DNA of 64,000 nucleotides from Diacronema lutheri (lineage: Eukaryota; Haptophyta; Pavlovophyceae; Pavlovales; Pavlovaceae). The notes below the pieces were generated by a model that saw only the letters and a program-made list of their open reading frames with translations, ran no database searches and was not told the DNA's origin. Made by a program: the position numbers and the translations under genes. Position 1 is the first letter of the stretch; each line of letters opens with the position of its first letter. Shown here piece by piece: positions 32,599 through 43,068 of this stretch. The stretch is taken from positions 372,001 through 436,000 of the forward strand of contig JAGTXO010000009.1 of NCBI GenBank assembly GCA_019448385.1, in the 5' to 3' direction.

Positions 32599-34608
32599 AT
32601 GCCGGCGGACGTGCCGTCTGCGGTGCCCGTCCTCGCGGACGGCGCGGCGGGCGCGCTCGTGCTCGTCGTCGGCGCGGCGCTTGTAGTGTCGCGCCGTCGC
32701 GCGGGCCAGCCCGCGGCGGGTGACGTGCTCGCGGCCGCGTCGGAGGAGGAGACCACGCCGCTCGTCGGCGGTGCGTGCGCGCGCGCCGAGCGTGGCGGCG
32801 CGCGCGCGCGCGCGCCGCTGCTGCTGCTTCTCGTGGGCGGGCTGGCGCTGCTTGCCGGGCTCGGCGTGCGGCGGCGACTGTTCAAGCCTTCCGTCCGCCC
32901 GCCCGCGCCCTCCGCCCTCGAGCCGTCCGCGCGCTGCATGACGTCGGACGACGCGCTGCTGCGCGGCGCGTACGACGTGCCTGGCGTCGGTGACCTCGGC
33001 CTGCCGCCGCCAGGCACGGCCATGTGGGCGGTGCGCACGCGATCCGCGAGCGCGCAGCGGCTCTTTGACCAGGGTGTCCTCCTCCTCATGGGCTTCAACC
33101 ATCCCGAGGCCATACGCAATCTCGAGGCTGCGACGCGCGCTGACGGCGATTGCGGCATGTGCTGGTGGGCGCTCGCGTACGCGCACGGCCCGCACGTCAA
33201 CATGGCGCTCGACGCGGCGCACTCGGCGGCGGCGCGCCGCGCGCTCGAGCGCGCGCTCGCGCTCGCTGACCGGCTGCCTGCGCGCGAGGCCGCGTACGTG
33301 CGCGCGCTCGAGCCGAGGTACGCGCTCGACGAGGCGGAGTTTGGGCGCATGGCGCAGCGCGGGCGCGACGCCGCGTTCTCGCGCACGATGGCGGCGCTGC
33401 ACGCGGCGGAGCCGGAGGACGCGCACGCGGCGGCGCTGTACGCCGAGTCGGTGATGGACCTCTTCCCGTGGGACTACTACGAGGCGCGCGCGACGCAGGG
33501 CTTCCGCCCGCCAAGCGCGATGTTGCGCGCCGAGTGCGCGGCCGCGAAGAAGGCGCTCGAGCGCGCGCTGGCCGTGGCGCCGCACCACCCGCTCGCGCTG
33601 CATTTGCTCGTGCACCTGACCGAGCCGAGCGCCGACCCGGCCGCCGGCGAGCTCGCCGCCACGCGCCTGCTCTACGGCGCCGCCGGCCGCGCGAACGCGC
33701 ACCTGGTGCACATGGCAGGCCATACCATGCTCCTCATTGGCCGCTACGCGGACGCAATCGATGCGAATGCGCGCGCGATTGCGGTGGACGAGGCGTACGC
33801 GGCGCGCTGTTTGCAGCCCTACCTCCCGGGGCACCAAATCGCGCAGCTGCAGGCCGCAGCCATGCTCTCCGCGCGCGCCGCGCTCGCGCTCGAGCGCGCG
33901 GCGCCGGCGGCCACCGTCGACGCGCCGTCGCAGGCGGCGCACTTGCAGTCGCTCTTCGCGACGGCGCGCCCGCTCGTGCGCGCGCGGTTCGGGCAGTGGG
34001 ACGCCGTGCTCGGCGCGGACGCGCGCGAGGACGCGCCGCACGCCGCGTCGATCGCCTCGCGCCCGTTCACCGCGGCCGTGTGGAGCTATGCGCGCACGCT
34101 CGCGCTCGCGCACAGCGCGCGGCGCGACGACGCGGCTGTCGAGGCGGCGCGGCTCGCTGCGCACGTTGCGGCCGTGCCGGCGCGCACGGCGATGTCGGGT
34201 CACGTCTTCGACGGCTGCCACCACCAGCTGGGCACCCTCATGCTCCTCACTGTCCGCGCCGCGCTCGCGCTACCGGCCGACCCGGCCGCCGCGCTCGCGA
34301 GGATGCGCGAGGCGTCGGCAATCCAGGACGCGTTGCCGTACATGGAGCCCGAGCACTGGTACACGCAAGTGCGGCTGTGCGAGGGCGCGCTGCACTTGCG
34401 CGCGGGCGACGCGCGCGCCGCGCTGCGCGCGTTCGACGAGGACTTGCGCCAGCGCAACGAATCGGCCTGGGCGCTGCTCGGCCGGCGCGACGCGCTGCGC
34501 GCGTTGGGCGATGCGCGCGCGGCGGACGCGGACGTCGCGCTGGCGCGCGGCATGCGCGATGCGGACGTGCAGCTGCGCGGGCCGTGCTGTGAGCTCGGCC
34601 TCTGCTGA
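32599..34608 (+). CDS. Membrane-anchored TPR protein
   Basis: A 669-aa single-exon protein from the ATG at 32599. Two hydrophobic segments near the N-terminus (AAGALVLVVGAALVVS, and LLLLLVGGLALLAG near residue 80) suggest a membrane anchor. Next comes a region resembling bacterial-type TPR proteins: QRLFDQGVLLLMGFNHPEAI followed by ADGDCGMCWWALAYAHGP, then MAGHTMLLIGRYADAIDANA. Such repeats form helical binding surfaces. No catalytic motif is seen and the partner is unknown. The frame is open a little upstream to 32548 but without ATG. The Fanzor remnant's reading frame runs into this gene in another phase. Confidence 0.85.
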   Translation: MPADVPSAVPVLADGAAGALVLVVGAALVVSRRRAGQPAAGDVLAAASEEETTPLVGGACARAERGGARARAPLLLLLVGGLALLAGLGVRRRLFKPSVRPPAPSALEPSARCMTSDDALLRGAYDVPGVGDLGLPPPGTAMWAVRTRSASAQRLFDQGVLLLMGFNHPEAIRNLEAATRADGDCGMCWWALAYAHGPHVNMALDAAHSAAARRALERALALADRLPAREAAYVRALEPRYALDEAEFGRMAQRGRDAAFSRTMAALHAAEPEDAHAAALYAESVMDLFPWDYYEARATQGFRPPSAMLRAECAAAKKALERALAVAPHHPLALHLLVHLTEPSADPAAGELAATRLLYGAAGRANAHLVHMAGHTMLLIGRYADAIDANARAIAVDEAYAARCLQPYLPGHQIAQLQAAAMLSARAALALERAAPAATVDAPSQAAHLQSLFATARPLVRARFGQWDAVLGADAREDAPHAASIASRPFTAAVWSYARTLALAHSARRDDAAVEAARLAAHVAAVPARTAMSGHVFDGCHHQLGTLMLLTVRAALALPADPAAALARMREASAIQDALPYMEPEHWYTQVRLCEGALHLRAGDARAALRAFDEDLRQRNESAWALLGRRDALRALGDARAADADVALARGMRDADVQLRGPCCELGLC

Positions 34609-34728
34609 GTCCCAAATCCCGAGCGCCTAAACCCGGTTGGACTTCATTCGGGAAATTAAACTATTTGGTATGTCGTTCCTACCCGTGTTTGCAGCAAGGG
34701 GCGCAGAAGGGCCTCGGAGACCGGCCTC

Positions 34729-37700
34729 ATGATGAGGCGGATACGGTCAAATGCGCCGCGGGTGGTGCTGATCACCGATGTGGGGCCTGACCCGGACGAC
34801 GTGAAGGCGCTCCTATTGCTCGCGATGGCGCACCGGCATGCGCACATCCAGCTCGCCGCGGTCGTCGCGAACGGCGGGAGCCGGCCGGATCGGCGCGCGC
34901 AGCTCGCGCGGCTCATCCTCGACCGCGTGCACCAGCGGGCGGTGCCGGTCGGCATCGGCATGGCGGGCGCGCCCGTCGCCGAGCAACCGCACGAGTGCTC
35001 GATACGCGGCTTTGGCGCGGTCGACACCTCGCGCCTGCTCGACGGCAAGGCGCTGCTCGCTCGCACGCTCACGCGCGCGCCGCCGAAGAGCGTGACGATG
35101 CTGCTCATCTCGGGGCTGCGCGACTTTGCGGAGATGGTGCTCATGGATCGGGAGCTGGTGCTGCGCAAGGTGACCGCCGTGTCGATTCAGGGCGGCCTTG
35201 AGCCCGACCGCACCTCGCCATTTGGCTTCGTGCCAGACACGTCGCAGAACAACGCGTACGACCCGATCGCGGCCAAGATCGTCTACGACTTTTGCTTCGA
35301 CAACGGCATACGCATGAGCGTTGTCAGCCGAAACGCTGTGCCAGTGCGTCGGCCCTTGCCGCCTGGCCATTCGCGCCGCCGCGCGCACGCGCGCGCTCGC
35401 ACGCTCGTGTCGCGCCGCGCGCACGCCGCACCCTCACCCGCCCTCGCCGGCCGCCATGCCCGCCCTCTTTCACCCGCCGCGCGCAGCTGCTGCCAATGCA
35501 GCTCGCGCGCTCGTTCGCCATGCGCACCGAATCGGAGGTGATGAGATACCTCGCGAATGCGCAGTTCCTCGGCCTGGCGGGCCTGTGGCAGAAGCTGTGC
35601 GCCGGCCAGCTGCCCGCGCGCTGCGACAAGGCGTGGTACTTTGCGACCTTCTGCGGCGTCGACGGGGCGCACTTTGAGCGCAGGGAGCTGGGCGAGGTCG
35701 ACGAGGACGCCGACATCCTCGGCCACCTCAACGGCTTCGTCAAGCCGTACGATGGTACCTCGCACCGCGTGCCGCCCCTCCGCGCGCGAAGCCGCGCGTG
35801 CGACCCCGCCGTCCGCGATGGCCGCGTGCGCCGCGCCGCTCACGCGCGCTGCCCGTGCGCGCGCGGCGCGCGCGCCTGCAGTGATCGCGGCGATGACCGT
35901 GCTGCCCACCACCTCCGGCTGGTTCACGCCGATGGCGGAGGTGGTCGTGTGCGGCACGGCGCACCGGCTGCTGCTCCGCGCCGAGCACACGATCAACGTG
36001 CGCTCGGTGCACAACCTGCTGCGCGAGACGTACCACTCGGTCGCGCTCCTCGACGCCGACACGTACGACGTTCGCCGCGCCTCGTGCCTCTCGCGCCTGC
36101 TCGGTAACAGGTCGCCGCAGCAATCGCGACTGCGCTTGAGCGCGCGAGCGAACGATGGCCTCCTCGACGACGCGCGCGGCGTGACGCTGGGGAAATTGCG
36201 CACATCGCGCGCGCGCACATCTGCGGTGGCGCCGCTGCCGGGCGCGCAGAGGACGCTGCGCCGCAGCATGTCGACACCCGCTCTGAGCGGCAGCGCGTGC
36301 CGCTCGTCCGGCAGCCCGTCGATTTCTTCGTGCGCACTGGCAACGCACAGCTCGCCCGGCATGCTGCGCGGCAGCGCGTACGCGCCTCTCGTGCCGCCAT
36401 CGTTCGGTTCGCGCGCACTAGCCACGCACAGCTCGCCCGTCGACTGCGAGAGCCCGAGCGCGCCGAGCGTGCGCGAGCGCGCCGCGCCGCAGCGCGCGTT
36501 CGCGGCGCTGTGCGCGTCCGTCGGCATGAGCGCCACCGCCGCCGACCGCGCGCGCTCGTCGCCGACGCTCGATTCGGGCACGAGCGTCGTAGAGCTTCTG
36601 CACGCCGAGCGATTGCGCTCGGCGGACGGCACCGCGTCGGATGAGCTGACGGTCAAGCTGCTCGCCGTCGCGATCGCGCAGGCGCACGTGCGGCAGACGG
36701 CGGTCGCGCTGCGCATCCTCGCGGCCGCGGGCGCCGTGTGCGCGTGCACCGTCGCCATCTTTCTGTGCGTGAGCTTCCTGCCGTTGGGAGGGCAGGGCGC
36801 GTCCGCAGACAGCGACGAGGTCGCAAAGCTGCAAGCCAACCTCGTGCAGGAGAAGCTGCAGGACCTGATCATCTCTTTGACCCTCGGCGCGGGCGGCAAC
36901 CTTGTGCTCCTTGGCCTCCACCCGTCCGCCGAGCAGCGCCGGCTCGTCGTCGTGGCCGGCGTGTTTGGCGGCGTCATCAGCAGCGGCGCGGCTGTCCCGT
37001 CCGTCGCGCGGCTGCTGCAGCTGCTTCCAGACGCTGGCCGCCAGCGCGCGTCGTGCGATCGCCCTTGCATCATCTGGCACGCGCTCGTGCTCTCGTCGGC
37101 GGTTCAGATCTGCGCCAACGCGTGCACTTGCGCGATCCTCCTCACGTCGACGTGGCGCAAGCGCGCGAACCCGCAGGGCCTCGTCGCCATGCTCTTCAAG
37201 AGCATCGCGCTCGGCTACGCGGGCAGCGCGCTCGCGCAGGGGACGCAGTGCGTGGGCCACGCGGCGGGCGGCACGTTCACGCCGGCGACGGACGCCGAGC
37301 GCGGCGGCGCCGCTGTCCGCGCACTTGTCTCGGCTGCGCCCGTCATCTCCTTCGCCGCGTCATCCTTCTTCGCCGCGTCGCCACGGACGCAGCGACGTAC
37401 AAAGGCTCTCATTGCGTGGCCGGGCAGGGGCAGCGCGACCGCGATTGCGTCGCTCGCGCCGCTGCTCGGCTACGCCTCGGCGGAGGGCGAGCGCAACGCG
37501 GCCGAACTACACGTCGAGGCGCGCGATGCGCTGCGCGGCATCGTACTCGACGAGGCCGGGCTTGGCGCACTTGACGAGGCGCTCGCCGCGGCCGACGCGC
37601 TCCGCGAGGTGACACCGCCGGCGATTGTGAGCCGCGACCTACTGCGCGCGCTGTGTCGCCCGCGCCTCGTCGAGGTGGCGCGCAGCGACGAGATCGCCGA

Positions 37701-38616
37701 GACTTTGACCCGCGACTCCACCGCGTCGACTGCCGCATCCGCCGCGCACGGCGGGGCGCACGAATCGTCGTCGACTGCGCCGACGCTGCGCCGGCCCGCC
37801 GCGCAGCGCGATGCGCCGGCGCGCCAGCATACCAAGCTGCTGCTCGCGCTCGCGCGCGCGCACACGATCGGCGCGGTGTCGCTCGACTTCTACGTCGTGC
37901 ACGACGCGCGCGACTCGCCGCGCGACAAGATCGCGGCTCTCGGCCGCTTGGCGCGCGAATTTGCGAACAGCCACGGCCGGCCGCCCGTCGCCTTCATCGA
38001 CATCCTCTGCGGCATGCCACTCGCGCCCGCACCCGCGCCGAGAAGCAACGCGCTTGGCTTTGGGGCGCGGGCAGCGCGCCCGCGCGTCGCGCCGGCCGCG
38101 CCGGCCGACGACACATCCGCCCTGGCCGGCAGCGGGCCGCCGAGCACTATGGACACGGCAGGAGCGGCCGGTCCCGCGTTCACGACCGCCGCCGCTCCGC
38201 TCCGCTCGCTCGAGCATCTGCCCGTGCGGCTCGCGCGCTCATCGCAGCTGCTCGTCCTCGCATCGGCGCCGCTGTTCGAGCGGCTGATGCCGGCGCTCGA
38301 GATCTTTGCTTGGCGGCTCACGGGAGGCGGGCAGGACATGATCCGCGTGCTGCCGATCGGCACGGGCGAGGAGGAGGCGAGCGCGCTGCTCGCGGCCGTC
38401 GATGCTTTCCACGTGATGCACGCGAGGAGCGACAAGTATCTGCCGGTGGAAATACGGCGGCGGAGCGCGCGCGCCGTCGAGACGGCGGGCATGGCCGCGG
38501 TGAACGAGGAGGTGCGCGCGCTCTTCCCCGCGGTGCGCGACGAGCTCGTGGCCGCACGGCGGATGGCGATGGCGGATTCGGTAACCGACGAAGACGAGTC
38601 GCGCTCATCGTCTTAG
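34729..38616 (+). CDS. Nucleoside-hydrolase-like domain fused to multi-spanning membrane region
   Basis: Exons 34729-35343, 35487-35754 and 35882-38616 give 1205 aa. The N-terminal ~420 residues match inosine-uridine nucleoside hydrolase-like proteins: calcium-site motif ITDVGPDPDDVKALL (altered DTDxGxDD), RYLANAQFLGLAGLWQKLCA, YFATFCGVD, GHLNGFVKPYD and HTINVRSVHNLLRE. Joins NAVP|LLPM and YD|VIAAM restore the family sequence. The frame then continues through a Ser-rich linker (two ALATHSSP copies, ~550-580) into five to seven hydrophobic helices (~660-870) and an acidic C-terminus with no recognised domain. An Met near 36268 could instead start a second gene; no stop or promoter-like gap separates the halves. 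Confidence 0.75.
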
Positions 38617-38707
38617 AGAAAACCGCGCGACAGGCTTGACAGACCCGTTGTATAAGCGCTTGGCCGGGCGTGGTCGTGTCGCAGATCGGAGGTCACTGGT
38701 CAGGGCG

Positions 38708-41257
38708 TCAACAGCGCACCGTCGAACCGGGCGGTCGGACGGCACGCGCACGTGCGGCGCGCTGCTCCGAGACGAACCGTCCAATGGCCGCGCCCGCGCC
38801 CGGCGCACGCCGCGCCTCGCCGAGCGCGGCGGCGAAGCAGGCGAGCGCGACGATGCTCCAGCCGAGCACGAGCGTAAAGCCGACGCGCAGCTGCCGCCTC
38901 CGGTTGCCGCGCACCGCCGACATGACGCAGCCCGAGAGGAAGGACGAGAGCGCATACCCGAGCAGGTTGGACGTGAGCGTGGAGAGGGCGCTCGCGAGGG
39001 GGCGGAGCTCGCGCGGCGCGCTCGCGAGCATCGCGCCCGTCACAGGCGCGAGCGTTGCGCCCCCGCAGAAGAGAACGCACCACAGGCAGCCGACGACAAG
39101 GCGCCAGTCGTCGAAGACGCACGCGCACGGCGCGCACGCCGACGCGGCGGCCGCGAACGCGACGGCGACCTGCATCGACGCGAGGACGCGCACGCGACGC
39201 ACGGCGGCGGCCGAGGCCGTGCGCAAGGCCGCCTCCGACGCGAGCGATCTGCGCCCGCTCGTGCCATCGCCGCGCGCGACGAGTGTGCGCGCGGACGCCG
39301 CGCCTGCGCTCCGGAGCAGCTGGCGCGCGGCGATCCGGTCGACGGCAAAGCCGCCCGTCAGCACGCCGAGCACGGGCGCGGTGGCGGAGGTGGCGGCGTA
39401 GGTTGACATTGCGCTGATTGGGTCGACTGCGAGCACCTCAAGCAAGTATTGCGTCGCCCAGAACTGCACGCCGTTCACGACGAAGAAGAGCGCGCTCAGC
39501 CCGAGCAGCGCCGGCGCGTATACGGGCGTGCCCAGGAGCGTGCGCACGCCGGCCACGACACCGCTCCACGCGCCGGCGGGTAATACGGCGGCAGCGGCGG
39601 CGGCGCCGCCCGCGCCCGCGCCGAGCGCGCTCGCGCTCGCCCCGCCCGCGCCCACGCCCGACGCGCTTGCGCCGCCGCCGCTGCCGCCGACGAAAAAACC
39701 GCCAGCGTGCGCGCCGGCGCGGCCGCCCGCGTGCGCGCCGGCCTCGCCGGCGCGCGCGCCGTCGTCGGGCGGGTGGCGCGGTGGCGGGTGGGCGCACGGC
39801 ACCGCCCAACGGCCGCCATCGATGGCACCGCGCGAGTGTCTGCGCGGCGAGTGCAGTGGTGGGTCGAGCCCATGGCCCAGCTCGCGCGCGCCCGCAGACG
39901 GCAGCAAATCCGCCCATTCCGACGCCGCGATCCGCGCGCCCATGCACCGGCCGAGGGCGCCGTCCGCCGCGGACGCCGTGTCGCTGTCACACAAGTCACC
40001 GTCGCCAAGCGCGGCGTCGAGCGAGGATGCGGGCGATTGGGAGCGCGCCCGCACGTGCCCGTCGCCACCGCCGATGTGCGCGCCGTCGCCGCCGTCGCTG
40101 CGGGAGCGCATGGCGCTCGGCATTTCGCCATCGACCAGTTTCGGCTCCGCGCCGAGGGCGCGGGCGCAGTCGGGCGGAGGCGGGGCAGGGGTCGTGCGCG
40201 CATACTGCCGCAACGGCTCGGCGACGGCAAGCAGCAGCGACTCCTCGTCGTCCAGCTCGCCCACGCGCACGTCGAACGACGCGACCGACGCGCTCGAGCC
40301 AGCGCGCGACGCGCGGCTGACAAAAGACCCGTCGACGCATGCATACCGCCCCGCGGACAACGCCGTGTCCGCTGCGCGCTGCGCGAGGAGCGCGTCAAAC
40401 GCTTCGCTCGGGCGAACGCTTGGTGGCACGTAGCGCGACTCTTGGCCGCCGCCCGCTACCGCCGCACTCGCGCCTTCGCCGCCGCCGTCCGCGCGCGCGG
40501 CGTGCGTCGACTTGGCGCCGTCGGCCGCGCCCATGTTGCGCCGCGGCTCGACACTCGGCCCGCCCGTGCCGCCGCCCGCCGCGCCCATGTCGATCGTGAA
40601 GTAGGCGCGCGGCACGAGGAGCACGACGACGATGAGCGGGCACAGCAGCATCGCCTGCAGCACAAAGACCACCCACCATGCTGACGGCCCGAGCCGCGCG
40701 AGCACGGCGCCGGTTGACAGGTAGCCCGCCATGATGCCGAGCGGGACCGCCGCCTGCACGGACGCCATCCAGCGCGCGCGCGAGGTGGTCGGCGCGAATT
40801 CGTCGATCCAGACGGGCACGAAGATCGCCACGACGCCCTGGCATGCCCCCGCGCCGAAGCGCGAGAGCGCGAGCGGCCAGCGAAGCGGCGCGCGGCCCGG
40901 GCCGGTCGCGAAGCGCGTGACGGCGACGAGGCAGAGCGAGCAGCACTCGCCGAGCAGCGAGAGCGCGATCGCGGCGCGTGGCGCGCGCGAAAGCAACGGT
41001 GAGGTCACGAGTGAGACGAGGATCAGGCCAATGTACGGCGCCGCGCCCACCACGCCCTGCTCGAAGAAGCTCATGCCGAGCTCCGACGCGATCGGGCCGA
41101 GCGCGGCGGGCACCGCGCCGTGGTCTGCGTTGATCAGAAAGTAGAGGAGCGTCAGCGTGAGGAAGCAGCAGACGAGCTGCGGCGACGAGCCGTGCGTCGA
41201 GCCGCGCCGCACGCTCAGAAACGGCACCGCCTCCTCGCCCGGCGGCGAGGCGGCCAT
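38708..41257 (-). CDS. Major facilitator superfamily transporter
   Basis: A single-exon 849-aa protein. The N-terminal half has six helices starting at QLVCCFLTLTLLYFLINADHG. It includes the loop FAPTTSRARWMASVQAAVPL and YLSTGAVLARLG, typical of Spinster-like MFS proteins. A ~260-residue disordered, Ser/Gly-rich cytoplasmic loop separates it from six further helices (from YAPALLGLSALFFVVNGVQF to VLGWSIVALACFAAA). The long central loop is unusual. Transported substrate unknown. The start at 41257 was preferred over upstream in-frame codons because those overlap the divergent J-protein gene. Confidence 0.85.
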   Translation of the reverse strand: MAASPPGEEAVPFLSVRRGSTHGSSPQLVCCFLTLTLLYFLINADHGAVPAALGPIASELGMSFFEQGVVGAAPYIGLILVSLVTSPLLSRAPRAAIALSLLGECCSLCLVAVTRFATGPGRAPLRWPLALSRFGAGACQGVVAIFVPVWIDEFAPTTSRARWMASVQAAVPLGIMAGYLSTGAVLARLGPSAWWVVFVLQAMLLCPLIVVVLLVPRAYFTIDMGAAGGGTGGPSVEPRRNMGAADGAKSTHAARADGGGEGASAAVAGGGQESRYVPPSVRPSEAFDALLAQRAADTALSAGRYACVDGSFVSRASRAGSSASVASFDVRVGELDDEESLLLAVAEPLRQYARTTPAPPPPDCARALGAEPKLVDGEMPSAMRSRSDGGDGAHIGGGDGHVRARSQSPASSLDAALGDGDLCDSDTASAADGALGRCMGARIAASEWADLLPSAGARELGHGLDPPLHSPRRHSRGAIDGGRWAVPCAHPPPRHPPDDGARAGEAGAHAGGRAGAHAGGFFVGGSGGGASASGVGAGGASASALGAGAGGAAAAAAVLPAGAWSGVVAGVRTLLGTPVYAPALLGLSALFFVVNGVQFWATQYLLEVLAVDPISAMSTYAATSATAPVLGVLTGGFAVDRIAARQLLRSAGAASARTLVARGDGTSGRRSLASEAALRTASAAAVRRVRVLASMQVAVAFAAAASACAPCACVFDDWRLVVGCLWCVLFCGGATLAPVTGAMLASAPRELRPLASALSTLTSNLLGYALSSFLSGCVMSAVRGNRRRQLRVGFTLVLGWSIVALACFAAALGEARRAPGAGAAIGRFVSEQRAARARAVRPPGSTVRC

Positions 41258-41346
41258 CCGCTCCTGCGGCGAGCAAGTTGATGGACTCGCGGCAGGTGCC
41301 ACAGCGCCGTCGTGCTTCGTTGAAACAGTCGCGAGGGAGGTTTTGA
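41258..41346. promoter_or_regulatory. 89-bp divergent promoter, MFS / J-protein
   Basis: Spacer between opposite start codons containing TTGAAACAGTCGCGAGGGAGG before the plus-strand ATG. No recognised core element. Confidence 0.35.
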
Positions 41347-43062
41347 ATGGCCGATTCTGCTGTCGCGCTCGCACGAGCGGCGCTCGCGTCCGAGCCGCCG
41401 GACGTGGAGCGAGCGCAGCGCTTGTTCGCGCGCGCGCGCGCGCTCGCGCCCGACGATGCACTCGTCGCCACCGCGGCGCGCGATTGCGACACGGTCGCGG
41501 ACGCGCTGCGTGCGGCGAGCGCAGGCGATGGCGCCCTCACGCGGCTGCTTGGCGTCGCCGTCGGCGCGTCGGCGGCAGAGTTGCGCGCGGCGGCGCGCAA
41601 GCTCGCGCTGCGGCTGCACCCCGACAAGAACGTCTCGCCGTGCGCTGCGCACGCCTTTGCGGCGATGCGCGGCGCCGTGGATAGGCTCGTCCAGCGCAAA
41701 AGCGGCACAACCTGCTGGCCAGCGGACGGAGATCGCTGGCGCGCGCGCGCCGAGGATGCGAGCCCACTCGAGGCGCTGTGCGCCTCGTGCGCGCACACGG
41801 TCTCGCTACCCGCGCGCGCTGCGGACGCAGGGGAGCTTGGCGCCATCGCCGCATGGCGCTGCGGCCGGTGCGGCGCGAAAGGGAGCGCGCCAATCGCGGA
41901 CGTGCTGTCCGGCGCGCAGCGCACGCGCGCGCAGGCGGAGGTGGAGCGCGTGCGGCGCGTGGAGGCCCAGGCGCGGCACGCTGCGGAGGAGGCTGACGAA
42001 GCTCGCTTGCGCGCACTCGCGCGCGAGGCGCTGCTCCGCAGCGAGGCGGCCGCGCGCAGGCGGTCGACGGCCGCGCCGCCGGCCGCGCCGCCGGCACAGC
42101 CCGCGTGCGCTGGAGCGACGCCACTGCGAGCGCGCACTCCGTGCGAACCAGCGAACCGGCCCGCGTCGAGCGCTGTACACGTCGCCGTCTGCCGCGACGT
42201 GCGCGGCCGAGCCGCCGAGCGGCCAGCGCACGACGACGCGCCGCCTGAGTCGCGCGACCCACAGTCGCGAGACCCACAGTCGCGCGTCGGTGGGCGGCCA
42301 GCGGAGGCGGAGGCGCGCGCGCCAGAGCCCCCTCCGATCTCGGCCACGAGCAACGTGCACATCGCCGCGCTCTTTGACGCTGTCGACGCGATCAGCCGCT
42401 CCATAGGTTTCGGCACGTGGCAAGCGCAGCCGCCATCGCTCGCTCCGGCCAGGCCCGCGCACGCCGTGCACGCTTGTGCAACGGCGCACGCCGCGCGGCG
42501 GGCGAAGTTGCTCACGCCCGCGCGGCGCACATCGCGCGCGGGGGCTCGGCCTCCCCTCACGGGCTGCAAGCGCGCGTTCGGCCAAGACGCCAAGAGCGCG
42601 AGCCCGGCGCCGCGCAAGCGGCCTTGTGCACGGCTGCCGGATTGGCCTGCGCGGCTGCCGGACTGGGCTGCGCGGTTTCCAAGCGCCGGAGCAGCGCGCG
42701 CGGAGTTGCACTCGGGCTCGCCGCTGCCGACGGCATGCGGGACGGATGCTGCGCGCGCGAGCGCGCGAGAGGGCGCGAGGGAAGTGCGATTCCGCGCGAG
42801 CTCGTGGCCGCGGCCGCGAGCAGGGTCCTGCGCGCACAGCGTCCTCGTTGACGCCGCGGTGCGCGCGGCAGCGGCTGACGGCCGCGCATCGGACGAGGGG
42901 CGCGCAGGTCAATCATCACCATCCCGCCGTGCCGCGCCTCACATCGCTCACGCTTCCTTTGGCGGCGGACGCGGCACCGTGGGCGCCATCGCATCCGTTG
43001 TCGACTTGACCAGCTCCCCAAACTCTCGGATGGGACGCCTTGCTTCCATGGCGCCCCGATGA
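41347..43062 (+). CDS. J-domain protein with zinc-ribbon and C-terminal SIM-like motif
   Basis: A 571-aa single-exon protein. A J-domain core lies at residues ~68-118 (LLGVAVGASAAELRAAARKL, then HPD in RLHPDKN), so it should stimulate an Hsp70 ATPase. Two CxxC pairs follow (CASCAHTV and WRCGRCGAKG, ~143-180), forming a probable zinc ribbon, then a charged coiled-coil stretch. The C-terminal half is Ala/Pro/Arg-rich and disordered. The end has VVDLTSSP preceded by Ile-Ala-Ser, a SUMO-interaction-motif-like sequence, hinting at nuclear work. No membrane segment. The stop codon lies only 6 bp before the next ATG. Confidence 0.8.
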   Translation: MADSAVALARAALASEPPDVERAQRLFARARALAPDDALVATAARDCDTVADALRAASAGDGALTRLLGVAVGASAAELRAAARKLALRLHPDKNVSPCAAHAFAAMRGAVDRLVQRKSGTTCWPADGDRWRARAEDASPLEALCASCAHTVSLPARAADAGELGAIAAWRCGRCGAKGSAPIADVLSGAQRTRAQAEVERVRRVEAQARHAAEEADEARLRALAREALLRSEAAARRRSTAAPPAAPPAQPACAGATPLRARTPCEPANRPASSAVHVAVCRDVRGRAAERPAHDDAPPESRDPQSRDPQSRVGGRPAEAEARAPEPPPISATSNVHIAALFDAVDAISRSIGFGTWQAQPPSLAPARPAHAVHACATAHAARRAKLLTPARRTSRAGARPPLTGCKRAFGQDAKSASPAPRKRPCARLPDWPARLPDWAARFPSAGAARAELHSGSPLPTACGTDAARASAREGAREVRFRASSWPRPRAGSCAHSVLVDAAVRAAAADGRASDEGRAGQSSPSRRAAPHIAHASFGGGRGTVGAIASVVDLTSSPNSRMGRLASMAPR

Positions 43063-43068
43063 CACGGA

